Source of the DNA: an uncultured Pseudomonadota bacterium
GTDB taxonomy: Bacteria > Pseudomonadota > Gammaproteobacteria > Methylococcales > Methylomonadaceae
Length of the DNA: 64,000 nt
Direction: 5' to 3'
NCBI GenBank assembly: GCA_903918375.1
Contig: CAIXED010000065.1
Location: 16,262-80,261, forward strand
Each line of letters starts with the position of its first letter. The stretch's first letter is position 1. Positions 8,855 to 20,047 of this stretch are shown one piece after another. A program made the translations under genes and the position numbers. The notes beneath the pieces are model-generated. The model made no database searches. It had not been told where the DNA came from and was given only the letters and a program-made list of their open reading frames with translations.

Positions 8855-11286
8855 TCGTAATCCTCGCTGCCTGTGTATTGGCCAGCAAAGTTTTCAAAAC
8901 GGGTGTATTGGCCTAAGAAAGTTAAGCGCACTGTGCCGAGTGGGCCGTTCCGTTGCTTACCGATAATGACTTCAGCGATGCCTTTGTCGGGGCTATCTTC
9001 GTTATAGACTTCGTCGCGGTAGACGAAAATAATCAAGTCGGCGTCCTGCTCAATCGCCCCTGATTCGCGTAAGTCGGACATCACGGGGCGTTTATTGGGG
9101 CGTTGTTCCAAGTTACGGTTAAGCTGAGACAGTGCAATTACCGGTACATTGAGTTCTTTGGCTAAGGCTTTTAAGCCACGGGAAATATCGGAAATTTGTT
9201 GCACACGGTTATCGCCGCTGGAGGGTGATTGCATTAACTGCAAATAATCCAGCACGATTAAACCCAATTGGCCGTGTTCACGAGTCAAACGCCGCGCTCT
9301 GGAGCGGACTTCGGTTGGCGTTAGGGCAGGGGTGTCGTCGATGAATAATTTGGTTTCGGCTAATAAATTAATCGCCGAGGTTAAGCGCGGCCAATCGTCG
9401 TCATCTAATTTACCGGTACGGACTTTGTGCTGGTCGATGCGACCTAATGACGACATCATCCGCATCGCCAATGCTTCACCCGGCATCTCCATACTGAACA
9501 CAGCGACCGGCATTCCGCTTTTTAAGGCGACGTTTTCGGCCATGTTCATGGCGATAGTGGTGTTATGAACCACAGTCATGTCTTCTAGTAAAAATAGGCG
9601 GTTACCATCGCAGACAAAGCCGTAGTAGTCGTCCACTTTGTCGTATTCGAGTTGAATGCCTGTTTGCTGCCAACTGCGATGAGATGTCCATGCAGCGGCT
9701 TGTTTGCGGGCCACTTTTACCGGTATTTCGTTAATATCACCGCTGAATCTAATTCGGTAAACCGTTGTGCTGTAATTGATTTTTTTGATGCTGGCGGTTT
9801 TTTCTATCAGCGAGGTTCTAAAACCCAAGCTATCGCACAAAAACTTAATTTGTTGCGCTAATGCAAAATTTTTCTGGGTTATTTCATACATTTTGTACTT
9901 AGCGGCGTAATGGCCATCGCTATCAATTAAGCCTGCCAATAATTGCAAACGATTGATGCGGGAGTTATGTAGAAACAGAGCCGGAATGTGCTTGTTGTTT
10001 AGCAAATTCAGTGAACGCAGCAGTTTTTGTAGCGAAAATGTATTTTGGTGATTGCCGCTTTGTTGCGAGCTGATGCTATATAAGGGGCATTTATCATTGC
10101 CTTCTGCATCTTTTGCCGATTTTTCGGTTAGGTGTAAGTTGAGTTGCTTCGCATAGTCACTTAGATAATCAATCACTTCGCAGTCTGTGGTAGCAATATC
10201 AACAGCCGCGCTAACGCCATCACCTAACCATAAACCTAAAAAGTACGGATCAATCGGTAAGGCTTGTTCTGCAAATTCAACAGCGACCTTATAACCTTTG
10301 TAATTCGAGCGAAATTTGCTTGAAGCGGCTAAGTAATCGGTTAATGGCAAATTGAGTACATCGCCATTACGATGTTTGCCTTCATTACGGCTACGTTTTA
10401 GCGACAAAATATGTGATGCGTTGACGCGATAATCAATGGCTTTATTTTGGCGTACCCAATACATGGCTTCTTGGCCTCTGGCCAGCGATAACACGCGTCT
10501 GGGTGTCGAGTCGTCACCCATTAGCAAGTCGCCAACCTGTATGTCTTCTACGGCTTTTAATTCACCGGAGTACATTAAAATTTGGGTGCCTTTACCAAAA
10601 CATTTACCCATCGAAGGCCTACCCGCAACGATAATCAAATCCGAGGGTTGTAAGCCGGAGGTTTTTTCGTCTAAATCGGTAAAACCGGTGCTGGCGCCGG
10701 TGATGTCGCCATCTTGTTCGTAGAGGGTTTCGATTTTATCGACTGCTTTGGCGAGTAAACTTTTGATCGAATTAAAGCCACCTTGACCACGTTGGCGTTG
10801 CTCGGCAATTTTGAAAACGTTGCGTTCGGCGTTTTCTAATAATTCAGCAGTTTCTCGACCTTCGGTGCTGAACGCCGAATCTGAAATCTCGGTGCCGACA
10901 TGAATTAATTGCCGTAATACCGAGCGGTCGCGGACGATGTTGGCATAAGCGACAATGTTGGCAGCCGATGGCGTGTCTTTGACCAAAGTGCCTAAATACG
11001 CTAAGCCGCCGACGTTTTGTAGTTCGTCGTTGGCCTCCAGTGCTTCAGATAGGGTGACGACATCGAAAGGGTCTTGTTTTTCGGCTAATTGGGCGATGGC
11101 GCTGAAAATCAAGCGGTGATCGCGGCGATAAAAATCGGCTTCGGTAATTTTGTCAGCTACCGAGTCCCAGGTTTGATTGTCTAACATCAATCCACCCAAC
11201 ACCGATTGTTCGGCTTGAATTGAGTGCGGTGGGACTTTTAGGGATTCGACAGCGTGGTCGGGAGCGTAATAATAGTCTTCAGACAT
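8851..11286 (-). CDS. dnaB: replicative DNA helicase DnaB (intein-containing precursor)
   Basis: DnaB N-domain (PPHSIQAEQSVLGGLMLDN), split Walker A GRPSMGK/TTIAMNMAENVA, C-terminal RecA-like domain (VIVLDYLQLM, SQLNRNLEQR, DLRESGAIEQDAD). Likely start at the ATG of MSEDYYYAPDH (11286) rather than ORF start 11367. Confidence 0.96.
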   Translation of the reverse strand: MSEDYYYAPDHAVESLKVPPHSIQAEQSVLGGLMLDNQTWDSVADKITEADFYRRDHRLIFSAIAQLAEKQDPFDVVTLSEALEANDELQNVGGLAYLGTLVKDTPSAANIVAYANIVRDRSVLRQLIHVGTEISDSAFSTEGRETAELLENAERNVFKIAEQRQRGQGGFNSIKSLLAKAVDKIETLYEQDGDITGASTGFTDLDEKTSGLQPSDLIIVAGRPSMGKCFGKGTQILMYSGELKAVEDIQVGDLLMGDDSTPRRVLSLARGQEAMYWVRQNKAIDYRVNASHILSLKRSRNEGKHRNGDVLNLPLTDYLAASSKFRSNYKGYKVAVEFAEQALPIDPYFLGLWLGDGVSAAVDIATTDCEVIDYLSDYAKQLNLHLTEKSAKDAEGNDKCPLYSISSQQSGNHQNTFSLQKLLRSLNLLNNKHIPALFLHNSRINRLQLLAGLIDSDGHYAAKYKMYEITQKNFALAQQIKFLCDSLGFRTSLIEKTASIKKINYSTTVYRIRFSGDINEIPVKVARKQAAAWTSHRSWQQTGIQLEYDKVDDYYGFVCDGNRLFLLEDMTVVHNTTIAMNMAENVALKSGMPVAVFSMEMPGEALAMRMMSSLGRIDQHKVRTGKLDDDDWPRLTSAINLLAETKLFIDDTPALTPTEVRSRARRLTREHGQLGLIVLDYLQLMQSPSSGDNRVQQISDISRGLKALAKELNVPVIALSQLNRNLEQRPNKRPVMSDLRESGAIEQDADLIIFVYRDEVYNEDSPDKGIAEVIIGKQRNGPLGTVRLTFLGQYTRFENFAGQYTGSEDYE
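9562..10602 (-). other. intein with LAGLIDADG homing endonuclease domain inserted in the DnaB Walker A motif
   Basis: 347 aa insert starting CFGKGTQILMYSGELK (Cys1), block B-like YRVNASHILSLK, endonuclease motifs FLGLWLGDG and LLAGLIDSDGHY, C-terminal YYGFVCDGNRLFLLEDMTVVHN (His-Asn) followed by Thr+1; removal restores GRPSMGKTTIAMNMAE. Confidence 0.97.
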
Positions 11287-11357
11287 GAATGGCAAACTGC
11301 GGCAGTGGCTTAAGGGCTTATTATACTGGGCAAAGGCAGATTTTGATGCTTGTATGA

Positions 11358-11765
11358 CTATTGCCAAAGCTTTAGGGTTGGAAATACTTTGGCAATGTAT
11401 TCAAAGTCTTTGTCATTGTGAAGTAGGACTAAGTTATTTTCGATGGCTATTTGAGCAATCATGCAGTCAATCGTACTGCGAATAGTGATGCCTTGACGGC
11501 GGCAGGAAAAATAGATGTTGGCGGCTTGTTTATATGATTGTGGGCCGTTCTTAGGATAAAAAAATGTTTGTGAAATTAGATAATCTGCAAGCTTATCAAA
11601 ATCGGCTTGGTTGAAAGCACCTTGTATTACTTCTTGATAAATCAGCTCGGTAATTCCGTAATATTGATAATTATCTAAGATTTGGTAGAGATGATTAACA
11701 GCGGCTGTTTTGCGCTGTCTGAAAAGATCAATCCATACCGATGTATCAACCAGATAGGTTGGCAT
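11358..11765 (-). CDS. vapC: PIN-domain toxin, VapC family
   Basis: MPTYLVDTSVWIDLFR...PIN acidic motifs (DTSVW, ELIYQEVIQG, TIDCMIAQIAIENNLVLLHNDKDFE). Confidence 0.92.
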   Translation of the reverse strand: MPTYLVDTSVWIDLFRQRKTAAVNHLYQILDNYQYYGITELIYQEVIQGAFNQADFDKLADYLISQTFFYPKNGPQSYKQAANIYFSCRRQGITIRSTIDCMIAQIAIENNLVLLHNDKDFEYIAKVFPTLKLWQ

Positions 11766-11975
11766 CTATTCACCGATACGCAGTTTTTTGTAATCATAAT
11801 CAGGATCGATTTCTACTTTCCCGACTAATTCTCGTATATCGCGTTTTTGTTGGGGTTGATGATTTTTGATGAATTCTTTTAATACGATTTCGATTAATAA
11901 ATTCGGATTTTTAATCGAAACAATATTGGCAGCGTCTTCAAATAATTGGTCATTGATAGTTAGAATTGTTTGCAT
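11766..11975 (-). CDS. vapB: VapB-family antitoxin
   Basis: 69 aa immediately upstream of vapC; MQTILTINDQLFEDAANIVSIKNPNLLIEIVLKEFI... resembles VapB/DUF2191-type antitoxins. Confidence 0.85.
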   Translation of the reverse strand: MQTILTINDQLFEDAANIVSIKNPNLLIEIVLKEFIKNHQPQQKRDIRELVGKVEIDPDYDYKKLRIGE

Positions 11976-12027
11976 AATTCTTCCTCGATAAAATAAATTG
12001 ACTAATTAATTTTAAACGTAAAACAAA

Positions 12028-12057
12028 ATAGGCAGGGTAGTGTTTTACCCTGCCTAT
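12028..12057 (-). terminator. Rho-independent terminator of pnp
   Basis: ATAGGCAGGGTA/TACCCTGCCTAT 12-bp stem followed on the minus strand by TTTTGTTTTA. Confidence 0.8.
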
Positions 12058-12070
12058 AGCGTCAATTGCT

Positions 12071-14152
12071 TTATTCGCTATCGACTTCTTTCATGCTTAA
12101 ACGAACACGGCCTTGACGGTCGATTTCCAACACTTTAACGCGGACGACATCGCCTTCAGACAGCTTGTCGCTGACATTTTCAACACGCTCGTCAGAGATT
12201 TGCGAAATGTGAACCAAGCCGTCTTTGCCAGGCAAAATGGTGACGAATGCGCCGAAGTCCATCAAACGAACGACTTTACCTTCGTAAACTTTACCGACTT
12301 CAACTTCCGCAGTGATTTCTTCAATCATGCGACGAGCTTCTTCACCAGCAGCTCTGTCAACAGAGGCAACGTTAACCACGCCGTCATCAGTCAAATCAAT
12401 GCTTGCGCCAGTTTGTTCGGTAATCGCACGAATGGTGACGCCACCTTTGCCGATGACTTCACGGATTTTGCTTGGATCGATTTTGAACGATATGATGCGA
12501 GGTGCAAAATCAGACATTTCTTCGCGAGTGCTAGACAAGGCTTTGTTCATTTCGCCCAAGATGTGCAGACGACCTTGTTTCGCTTGTTCTAATGCAACTT
12601 TCATAATTTCGGCGGTGATACCGTCGATTTTGATGTCCATTTGCAAAGCGGTGACGCCGTTTTCTGAACCAGCCACTTTGAAGTCCATGTCGCCAAGGTG
12701 ATCTTCGTCACCCAAGATGTCAGACAAGACTGCGAATTTATCGCCTTCTTTAATCAAGCCCATCGCAATACCAGCAACAGGGGCTTTGATTGGCACGCCA
12801 GCATCCATCAATGCCAAGCTGCTACCGCAAACTGACGCCATTGAGCTTGAGCCGTTTGATTCGGTAATTTCTGAAACCACACGAATCACATAAGGGAATT
12901 CAGACATGTTTGGCAATACTGCAGCAACGCCACGTTTTGCTAAACGACCGTGACCGATTTCGCGGCGTTTTGGTGAGCCAACAAAACCTGTTTCACCGAC
13001 GCTGAACGGAGGGAAGTTGTAATGCAACATGAATGGCTCTTTGTATTCGCCAGACAACGCATCAATGATTTGTGCATCGCGCTCGGTACCTAAAGTAGCG
13101 ACTACCAAAGCTTGCGTTTCACCGCGGGTGAACAAGGCTGAACCGTGAGTTCTTGGTAATACGCCAGTTCTGACAGTTATAGGTCTAACGGTGCTTAAAT
13201 CACGGCCGTCGATACGAGTGCGGTCATTTAAAATCGCGCCACGAACTACGTCGTATTCTAAGTTTTCAATCACGTTGCGAATTTCTTTTTCGCTGTATTG
13301 TTCGTCAGCAGTCAATTTCTCAACCACAGCGCTTCTGATCGCGCTTAATTGATCTTGTCTGACTAATTTTTCTGCTACTTGATAAGCGGCTTTGATGCTT
13401 TGTTCTGCTTCTGCGGCAACCGCTGCTTTTAATGCAGTGTTGGTTTCAGCCGGTGTCCAAGCAATCGCAGGGGTTGCGACTTCAGCAGCGAATTCGTTGA
13501 TAGCGTTGATAGCGACTTGCATTTGTTCGTGACCGAACAATACCGCGCCTAGCATCACTTCTTCTGATAATAAATCAGCTTCTGATTCAACCATCAATAC
13601 CGCATGTTGAGTACCTGCAACCACTAATTGCAATCTTGATTCTTTCAAGACTGGCAATGATGGGTTCAAGATGTATTCGCCTTCGTTGCTATAACCAACA
13701 CAAGCTGCACCTAATGGGCCGTTGAATGGCAAGCCAGAAACCGCTAATGCAGCTGAAGCGCCAAGCAGAGCAGGGATTTCGGTATCAACTTCTGGATTTA
13801 AGGAAACGACAGTCGCAATAATTTGTACTTCGTTAGTAAAGCCTTCGGGAAACAATGGGCGAATCGGACGGTCGATTAAGCGAGAAATTAAAGTTTCGTT
13901 TTCGCTTGGACGGCCTTCGCGTTTAAAAAAGCCACCTGGGATTTTACCGGCAGCAAAGGCTTTTTCTTGGTAGTTAACGGTTAGTGGGAAAAAGTCACCA
14001 CCGCTCGCTTCTTTTTTACCAACAACGGTCACCAATAATGAGGTGCCTTCAACATTAATCATTACCGCGCCATTTGCTTGGCGGGCAATTTCACCGGTTT
14101 CTAATGTGACGAGACGATCGCCGTACTGAAATTGTTTCCTGATAGGATTCAC
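12071..14152 (-). CDS. pnp: polyribonucleotide nucleotidyltransferase
   Basis: 693 aa; RNase PH repeats, KH ([24 protein letters not shown]) and S1 domains. Confidence 0.98.
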   Translation of the reverse strand: MNPIRKQFQYGDRLVTLETGEIARQANGAVMINVEGTSLLVTVVGKKEASGGDFFPLTVNYQEKAFAAGKIPGGFFKREGRPSENETLISRLIDRPIRPLFPEGFTNEVQIIATVVSLNPEVDTEIPALLGASAALAVSGLPFNGPLGAACVGYSNEGEYILNPSLPVLKESRLQLVVAGTQHAVLMVESEADLLSEEVMLGAVLFGHEQMQVAINAINEFAAEVATPAIAWTPAETNTALKAAVAAEAEQSIKAAYQVAEKLVRQDQLSAIRSAVVEKLTADEQYSEKEIRNVIENLEYDVVRGAILNDRTRIDGRDLSTVRPITVRTGVLPRTHGSALFTRGETQALVVATLGTERDAQIIDALSGEYKEPFMLHYNFPPFSVGETGFVGSPKRREIGHGRLAKRGVAAVLPNMSEFPYVIRVVSEITESNGSSSMASVCGSSLALMDAGVPIKAPVAGIAMGLIKEGDKFAVLSDILGDEDHLGDMDFKVAGSENGVTALQMDIKIDGITAEIMKVALEQAKQGRLHILGEMNKALSSTREEMSDFAPRIISFKIDPSKIREVIGKGGVTIRAITEQTGASIDLTDDGVVNVASVDRAAGEEARRMIEEITAEVEVGKVYEGKVVRLMDFGAFVTILPGKDGLVHISQISDERVENVSDKLSEGDVVRVKVLEIDRQGRVRLSMKEVDSE

Positions 14153-14202
14153 TATAAGGTTCCTTTGCGTTTAAAGGTTGTATAAAAATGAGGCTATAAA
14201 GC

Positions 14203-14230
14203 AGAAACGGCACAGATGTGTGCCGTTTCT
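14203..14230 (-). terminator. rpsO-pnp intergenic hairpin
   Basis: AGAAACGGCACA-GATG-TGTGCCGTTTCT perfect 12-bp stem between rpsO and pnp. Confidence 0.6.
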
Positions 14231-14238
14231 TAATGGTA

Positions 14239-14508
14239 TTACTTACGGATACCTAAGCGTTCAATCAATGAACGGTAACGCGCTACATCATTGTCTTTCA
14301 AGTAATCCAACAATTTACGACGTTGGTTAACCATGCGCAACAAACCACGACGTGAGTGATTGTCTTTTTTGTGTGCAGCAAAGTGTGGGGTCAATTGATT
14401 GATGTTAGCAGTCAATAAAGCCACTTGAACTTCAGTGGAACCAGTGTCAGTGTCTGACAAACGGTATTCTTCAACGATTGCTTTTTTTTGTTCTGCGGTT
14501 AACGACAT
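14239..14508 (-). CDS. rpsO: 30S ribosomal protein S15
   Basis: 89 aa; [49 protein letters not shown]. Confidence 0.98.
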   Translation of the reverse strand: MSLTAEQKKAIVEEYRLSDTDTGSTEVQVALLTANINQLTPHFAAHKKDNHSRRGLLRMVNQRRKLLDYLKDNDVARYRSLIERLGIRK

Positions 14509-14622
14509 TTTAATCCCTATCGATTAATGGTTTTTAAAATAACGGTCGCCTGATGACGACCAAGGTAATCAGCGATTCCACAATAGGGTGTAGAAAAGCA
14601 TGATGTTTTTTTATTTGAATTA

Positions 14623-15534
14623 TCAATGTGCTTGATTATCCAAGTGAAATAGTTTTTTCGGGGCAAGTTTACCATTTATTAGCATTTCGCCCAAGCCTAA
14701 AAAGCATTGTTGGCTGTAGATTCGAACCGTGCCTAATTCGGTGCTGTTTAGCTTAATTTGTTGACCTTGTTTAATGCTGGTTACTTGGTCGTCATTCACT
14801 GAAACAGCCGGAATATGACTCAGAGGTAAATCAACAGCTAATCGACTGGCATACAAAGTCGCCAAGTCCATTTCGCGCAGCTGTTCGATAGTAAACGCAT
14901 CGGCTAAATTAAATTGCCCAGAAGCAGTGCGGCGCAAGGCAGTAACGGTGCCGCAGCTACCTAAATAATGGCCAATGTCTTCGGCCAACGAGCGTATATA
15001 AGTGCCTTTTGAGCAACGCACATCCAAGCTAATTTGCTGCGAGTCAAAAGCCAGTAATTCGATTGCATAAATCGTGATGCGTCGTGCTGGCCTATCAACG
15101 GTTTTGCCTTCACGTGCCAATTCATAAAGCTTTTTGCCTTGATGTTTCAAGGCAGAATACATCGGCGGTACTTGATCGATTTCACCGGTGAAGTGCTGTA
15201 AACAGTCCAATAATTGCGCTTCAGAAAAATCCGGCACTGGCATTTCAGCGACGATTTGACCTTCGCTGTCGCCAGTGTCGGTCATCACGCCTAATTTAAT
15301 CGTGACTTGATAGCGCTTATCGTCATCCAACATTAAGGCAGACACTTTAGTCGCCTCGCCAAAACACAGTGGCAATAAGCCGGTAGCTAAGGGATCAAGG
15401 CTTCCCGTGTGACCGGCTTTATTGGCATTAAACAGACGTCTGACTTCTTGTAAGGCTTGATTCGATGAAACACCTAAGCGTTTATCGAGCAAAATAATCC
15501 CGCTAACATCCAATCCAGACTTACGTTTTGACAT
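14623..15534 (-). CDS. truB: tRNA pseudouridine(55) synthase
   Basis: GIILLDKRLGVSSNQALQEVRRLFNANKAGHTGSLDPLATGLLP. Confidence 0.97.
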   Translation of the reverse strand: MSKRKSGLDVSGIILLDKRLGVSSNQALQEVRRLFNANKAGHTGSLDPLATGLLPLCFGEATKVSALMLDDDKRYQVTIKLGVMTDTGDSEGQIVAEMPVPDFSEAQLLDCLQHFTGEIDQVPPMYSALKHQGKKLYELAREGKTVDRPARRITIYAIELLAFDSQQISLDVRCSKGTYIRSLAEDIGHYLGSCGTVTALRRTASGQFNLADAFTIEQLREMDLATLYASRLAVDLPLSHIPAVSVNDDQVTSIKQGQQIKLNSTELGTVRIYSQQCFLGLGEMLINGKLAPKKLFHLDNQAH

Positions 15535-15902
15535 TAATCGTCCTGCGGTTTGATGTCCAAATCGTTGAGCAATTCTGAAACCCGCATACCGGTATCAAAT
15601 GAATGATCGTAGTAAAAATGCAGCTCAGAAATATGACGTAAACGCATCCGTTTCGCCAATTCATGACGAATAAACGGTGCGATTTCGTTCAAAGCTTTGA
15701 CGTTATCGTGTTTAGTTTTATCGTCAGCTGCATTCAGTACCGTGATATAGATTTTCGCAACCGCCAAATCTTTGGTTAACACCACTTCATTGACCGTGAC
15801 AAAGCCTATTCTTGGATTATGAACATCTCTTTGCAGAATCGCCGCCAGCTCTTTTTGCATTTGCGAGGCAACGCGCTGGCTGCGACCGTACTCTTTTGGC
15901 AT
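15534..15902 (-). CDS. rbfA: 30S ribosome-binding factor A
   Basis: RVASQMQKELAAILQRDVHNPRIGFVTVNEV...; position in the nusA-infB-rbfA-truB operon. Confidence 0.96.
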   Translation of the reverse strand: MPKEYGRSQRVASQMQKELAAILQRDVHNPRIGFVTVNEVVLTKDLAVAKIYITVLNAADDKTKHDNVKALNEIAPFIRHELAKRMRLRHISELHFYYDHSFDTGMRVSELLNDLDIKPQDD

Positions 15903-15905
15903 AGC

Positions 15906-18521
15906 TTATAGTTCCCGTTTTACTTCGATGCGTTCAAATACTTCGATTTGATCGCCTTCTTTAACATCGTTGTAGTTTTTCACGCCGATGCCGCATTCCA
16001 TACCCATTTTGACTTCGTTGACGTCGTCTTTGAAACGGCGTAACGACTCAAGCTGTCCTTCGTAAATAACCACGTTGTTACGCAAGACACGAATCGGTAA
16101 GTTACGTTTAACAAAGCCATCAACCACCATACAGCCAGCAACTGCGCCGAATTTTGGTGAACGGAATACGTCACGAACTTCAGCCAGACCGACAATTTTT
16201 TCTTGAATGTCGGGTGCCAACATACCGCTAATTGCGCGTTTCACTTCGTCGATTGCTTCGTAAATGATGCTGTAATAATGCAAATCGATTTCTTTTTCTT
16301 CAATCAATTTACGCGCTACTGCATCAGCACGGACGTTGAAACCAATCAAAATCGCGCTAGAAGCTAAGGCCAAGTTAGCATCACCTTCGTTGATACCACC
16401 GACACCACCGTAAATGCATTTAACTTGTACTTCATCGTTAGACAGGCCAACTAATGATTCGCGTAAGGCTTCCAAACTACCTTGTACGTCGGTTTTAATC
16501 ACCACGTTAAGGGTTGATGTTTCACCCGCCGCCATTCTGGAGAATACGTCATCCAGTTTAGAGGCAGCCATTGCCGCATGACGGTTTGAACGTTTACGGT
16601 CTTCACGGTGAGAAGCCAAGTCACGAGCAATACGTTCGTTTTGAACCACCAAGAATTCATCGCCAGCGGCTGGTGTGCCGGACAAGCCAAGAATTTCAAC
16701 CGGTGCGCTTGGGCCAGCTGATTTAATGCTATGAGCATTTTCATCAAACATAGCACGAATCCGACCGTATTCATGGCCGCATAAAACAAACTCGCCTTTG
16801 CTCAAAGTACCTTTTTGAATCAGGATAGTCGCCACCGCACCGCGGCCTTTGTCTAAACGTGATTCGATACAAATACCCGAAGCAATACCTTCTGCAGGGG
16901 CTTTTAATTCCAAAACTTCGGCTTGAACAATCAAAGCTTCAATTAAGTCATCAATGCCAGCACCGGTTTTAGCCGAAACTTTTAAGAACTGTACATCACC
17001 GCCCCATTCTTCAGGTACCACATTCAGCGTTGCCATTTCTTGCATAACGCGATCAGGGTTTGAGTCAGGTTTGTCGATTTTGTTTAAGGCAACAATGATA
17101 GGCACGTTCGCTGCACGAGCATGATCAATCGCTTCTTTGGTTTGTGGCATTACGCCGTCATCAGCCGCGACAACGATAATAACGATGTCAGTTACTTCGG
17201 CACCGCGAGCACGCATAGCCGTAAACGCCGCGTGACCTGGGGTATCTAAGAATGTCACCGCACCGTGATCGGTTTTCACCTGATAGGCACCAATGTGCTG
17301 GGTAATACCACCAGCTTCGCCAGCGGCAACGCGGGTTTTACGGATGTAATCCAGTAATGAGGTTTTACCGTGGTCAACGTGGCCCATGATGGTCACAATC
17401 GGTGCGCGAGGCATTTGTTTGCGCTCATCACTTTCGCCTTTAACTTCGGCCAACATTTCTTGCTCGAAGTCGTCTTCGCTTTGTGCGATGGCTTTATGAC
17501 CCATTTCTTCAACCAAAATTACCGCGGTGTCTTGGTCGATGGTTTGGTTAATGGTGGTCATGATGCCAAGCTTCATCAAATGTTTGATGATTTCAGCGGC
17601 TTTGATATTCATTTTGGCCGCTAAATCAGAAACGATAATGCTTTCTGGGATAGTGACTTCGTAAATAGTCGGTGCTACCGGTTTTTCAAACTTGTGTTTA
17701 GCTTGTAAATCCGGTTCAAAGTCGTTTTTGTCGCGACGTGAGCCGGCTTTGCCTTTTTTGCTTTTACCACGACGTGCGTTATCACCACCGCTACGATCGG
17801 CTTCAACTTCTTGTGCTGGGCCGCGAGTTGGTTTGAACTCTTGTTTTTTCTTGTGTAGCGTTTGTTGTTGCTTGGCTTCCGCTTGTTTTTTAACTTTTTC
17901 AGCGGTGCGTTGTACAGCGGCTTCTAAACGCTGTTTCTTTTCATATTCCAAGCGTTCTTCTTCGCTCATCGCTGGTTTAGCAGGCGCTTCTTTAACCGGT
18001 TCAGCAACAGCAACAGTAACAGCTTCAACGACAGGTGTTGTTTCAGCTTCAATATTGGTTGTTGGTTCGGCTGCTTGCTGCGCGGTTACTGGTTCTTGTG
18101 TTTGTTCAACCGCTTCAACGACTGGCGCAACCGCCGGTATTTCTTGCTCTGTTTTTACCTCTGCAACAACCGGTGCGTGTGTCGCTACTTCAGTTGCTTC
18201 AGGCTCATTGCGTTTGATGTAAGTTTTTTGTTTACGAACTTCAATGCTGACCGTTTTCGCAGCGCCACCGGGTGATGAAGACTGTTTTAGTTCAGTTTTA
18301 GTGCTGCGTTTTAAGGTAATACGTTTTGGCGATGTGGATTCATCGCTATCTTCTTTACCGTGGCGCTTACGTAAATGGGCTAATAATTTAACCTTTTCAT
18401 CTTCGGTAATGGTGTCATCAGCCGCCGAAGCTGATAAACCGGCTTCTTTTAATTGCTCTAAAAAACGGTCGAGTGGAATACCGACAACTTCTGCTAATTC
18501 TTGTACTGTTTTATCGCTCAT
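15906..18521 (-). CDS. infB: translation initiation factor IF-2
   Basis: 871 aa; [21 protein letters not shown] GTPase motif, IF2-associated N-domain. Confidence 0.98.
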   Translation of the reverse strand: MSDKTVQELAEVVGIPLDRFLEQLKEAGLSASAADDTITEDEKVKLLAHLRKRHGKEDSDESTSPKRITLKRSTKTELKQSSSPGGAAKTVSIEVRKQKTYIKRNEPEATEVATHAPVVAEVKTEQEIPAVAPVVEAVEQTQEPVTAQQAAEPTTNIEAETTPVVEAVTVAVAEPVKEAPAKPAMSEEERLEYEKKQRLEAAVQRTAEKVKKQAEAKQQQTLHKKKQEFKPTRGPAQEVEADRSGGDNARRGKSKKGKAGSRRDKNDFEPDLQAKHKFEKPVAPTIYEVTIPESIIVSDLAAKMNIKAAEIIKHLMKLGIMTTINQTIDQDTAVILVEEMGHKAIAQSEDDFEQEMLAEVKGESDERKQMPRAPIVTIMGHVDHGKTSLLDYIRKTRVAAGEAGGITQHIGAYQVKTDHGAVTFLDTPGHAAFTAMRARGAEVTDIVIIVVAADDGVMPQTKEAIDHARAANVPIIVALNKIDKPDSNPDRVMQEMATLNVVPEEWGGDVQFLKVSAKTGAGIDDLIEALIVQAEVLELKAPAEGIASGICIESRLDKGRGAVATILIQKGTLSKGEFVLCGHEYGRIRAMFDENAHSIKSAGPSAPVEILGLSGTPAAGDEFLVVQNERIARDLASHREDRKRSNRHAAMAASKLDDVFSRMAAGETSTLNVVIKTDVQGSLEALRESLVGLSNDEVQVKCIYGGVGGINEGDANLALASSAILIGFNVRADAVARKLIEEKEIDLHYYSIIYEAIDEVKRAISGMLAPDIQEKIVGLAEVRDVFRSPKFGAVAGCMVVDGFVKRNLPIRVLRNNVVIYEGQLESLRRFKDDVNEVKMGMECGIGVKNYNDVKEGDQIEVFERIEVKREL

Positions 18522-18535
18522 AGTTTACTCCTGCC

Positions 18536-20047
18536 TTAGCCTTGGTCGTCTGCGAACCACGACTCGCGTGCTTTCATGATAAGTTTGCCCGCGCGATCTT
18601 CGGTCATGCCGGTAAATTCGATGATGTCGTCAATCGCTTGTTCAGCTAAATCGTCGACGGTAATAATGCCTTTAGCGGCCATTTCGTGAGCTAATTTTTC
18701 GTCAACGCCTTCTAGTGCTAATAAATCGGCGCTAGGCTCAGAAGTTTCAATTTTTTCTTCTGAGGCAATCGCTTTGATTAATAGCGCGTCTTTGGCGCGA
18801 CTGCGTAAAGCATCAACTAACTCTTGGTCGAAGCCTTCGATTTCCATCATTTCTTCAGCAGGAATGTAGGCAATTTCTTCGATATTGCTTAAACCTACTT
18901 CAACCAAGATAGAGGCAATTTCTTCATCGACATCTAATAAATCGATAAATTCTTGTTTAGCTTTAGCAATGGTTTCATCTTGGTTTTTATCGACTTGAGC
19001 GGCATCGTGAATGTTTAATTCCCAACCCGTCAATTCGGTTGCCAACCTTACGTTTTGGCCGCCACGACCAATCGCTTGCGATAAGCTGTCAGTGGCTACT
19101 GCAACTTCCATGCTGTGTTTGTCTTCGTCAATCACAATCGACTGGATTTCAGCCGGTGCCATTGCATTGATAACAAATTGCGCGTCGTTTGGATTCCATA
19201 AAATGATGTCAACCCGTTCGCCAGCTAATTCATTAGAAATTGCTTGAACCCGTGAGCCGCGCATACCAACGCAAGCGCCGATAGGGTCGAGTCTTGGGTC
19301 GTTAGCTTTGACAGCGATTTTGGCTCTGGAACCTGGATCGCGAGCGGCGCCCATAATTTCGATTAAGCCTTCACCCACTTCTGGCACTTCAAGGCGGAAT
19401 AGGGCGGTTAATAATTCTGGTGCGGTACGACTAACAAACAGTTGTGGGCCGCGTGGTTCTAAGCGAGCTGCTTTCAGGTAACCACGGATTCTGTCGCCCA
19501 TACGCACAGGTTCTTTAGGAATCATGTCTTCGCGAGCAATATAGGCTTCGATGTGACCACCCAAATCTAAGTAAACACTGCCTTTTTCGATACGTTTGAC
19601 AACGCCAGTGACTAAGTCGCCAACGCGGTCTTGATAAGCTTCGACGATTTTACGGCGCTCTGCTTCACGTACTTTTTGGATAATGACTTGTTTAGCGGTT
19701 TGTGCAGCAATCCGGCAGAAAGCAACTGATTCAACTTCTTCTTCAATGAAGTCGCCAATTTCAATGTTGGGGTTTTCGAATTGTGCTGCTTCTAGCAAAA
19801 TCTGCCAGCCTGGAAATTCAACATCGCCGTTAATGTCATGATTGACATCAACGACTTGCCAGCGACGGAAAGTGGTGTAGTCACCGGTGTTGCGATTGAT
19901 GGAAACCCGTGCTTTAACTGGGTTTTCATAACGTTTAACGGTCGCAGCCTCCAGCGCAGATTCAATTGCCTGAAAGATAATTTCTTTGTCGATTTCTTTT
20001 TCGTTAGCAAAAACGTCTGCTACCAAAAGAATTTCTTTATTTGCCAC
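18536..20047 (-). CDS. nusA: transcription termination/antitermination protein NusA
   Basis: 503 aa; S1/KH domains, GACVGMRGSRVQAISNELAGERVDI. Confidence 0.98.
   Translation of the reverse strand: MANKEILLVADVFANEKEIDKEIIFQAIESALEAATVKRYENPVKARVSINRNTGDYTTFRRWQVVDVNHDINGDVEFPGWQILLEAAQFENPNIEIGDFIEEEVESVAFCRIAAQTAKQVIIQKVREAERRKIVEAYQDRVGDLVTGVVKRIEKGSVYLDLGGHIEAYIAREDMIPKEPVRMGDRIRGYLKAARLEPRGPQLFVSRTAPELLTALFRLEVPEVGEGLIEIMGAARDPGSRAKIAVKANDPRLDPIGACVGMRGSRVQAISNELAGERVDIILWNPNDAQFVINAMAPAEIQSIVIDEDKHSMEVAVATDSLSQAIGRGGQNVRLATELTGWELNIHDAAQVDKNQDETIAKAKQEFIDLLDVDEEIASILVEVGLSNIEEIAYIPAEEMMEIEGFDQELVDALRSRAKDALLIKAIASEEKIETSEPSADLLALEGVDEKLAHEMAAKGIITVDDLAEQAIDDIIEFTGMTEDRAGKLIMKARESWFADDQG

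Noticed and set aside
12113-12592. Long ORFs antisense to pnp, infB and nusA (e.g. 12113-12592, 17692-18222, 19838-20140)
   Set aside because: They lie opposite highly conserved coding genes, have low-complexity shadow translations and no recognisable domains.
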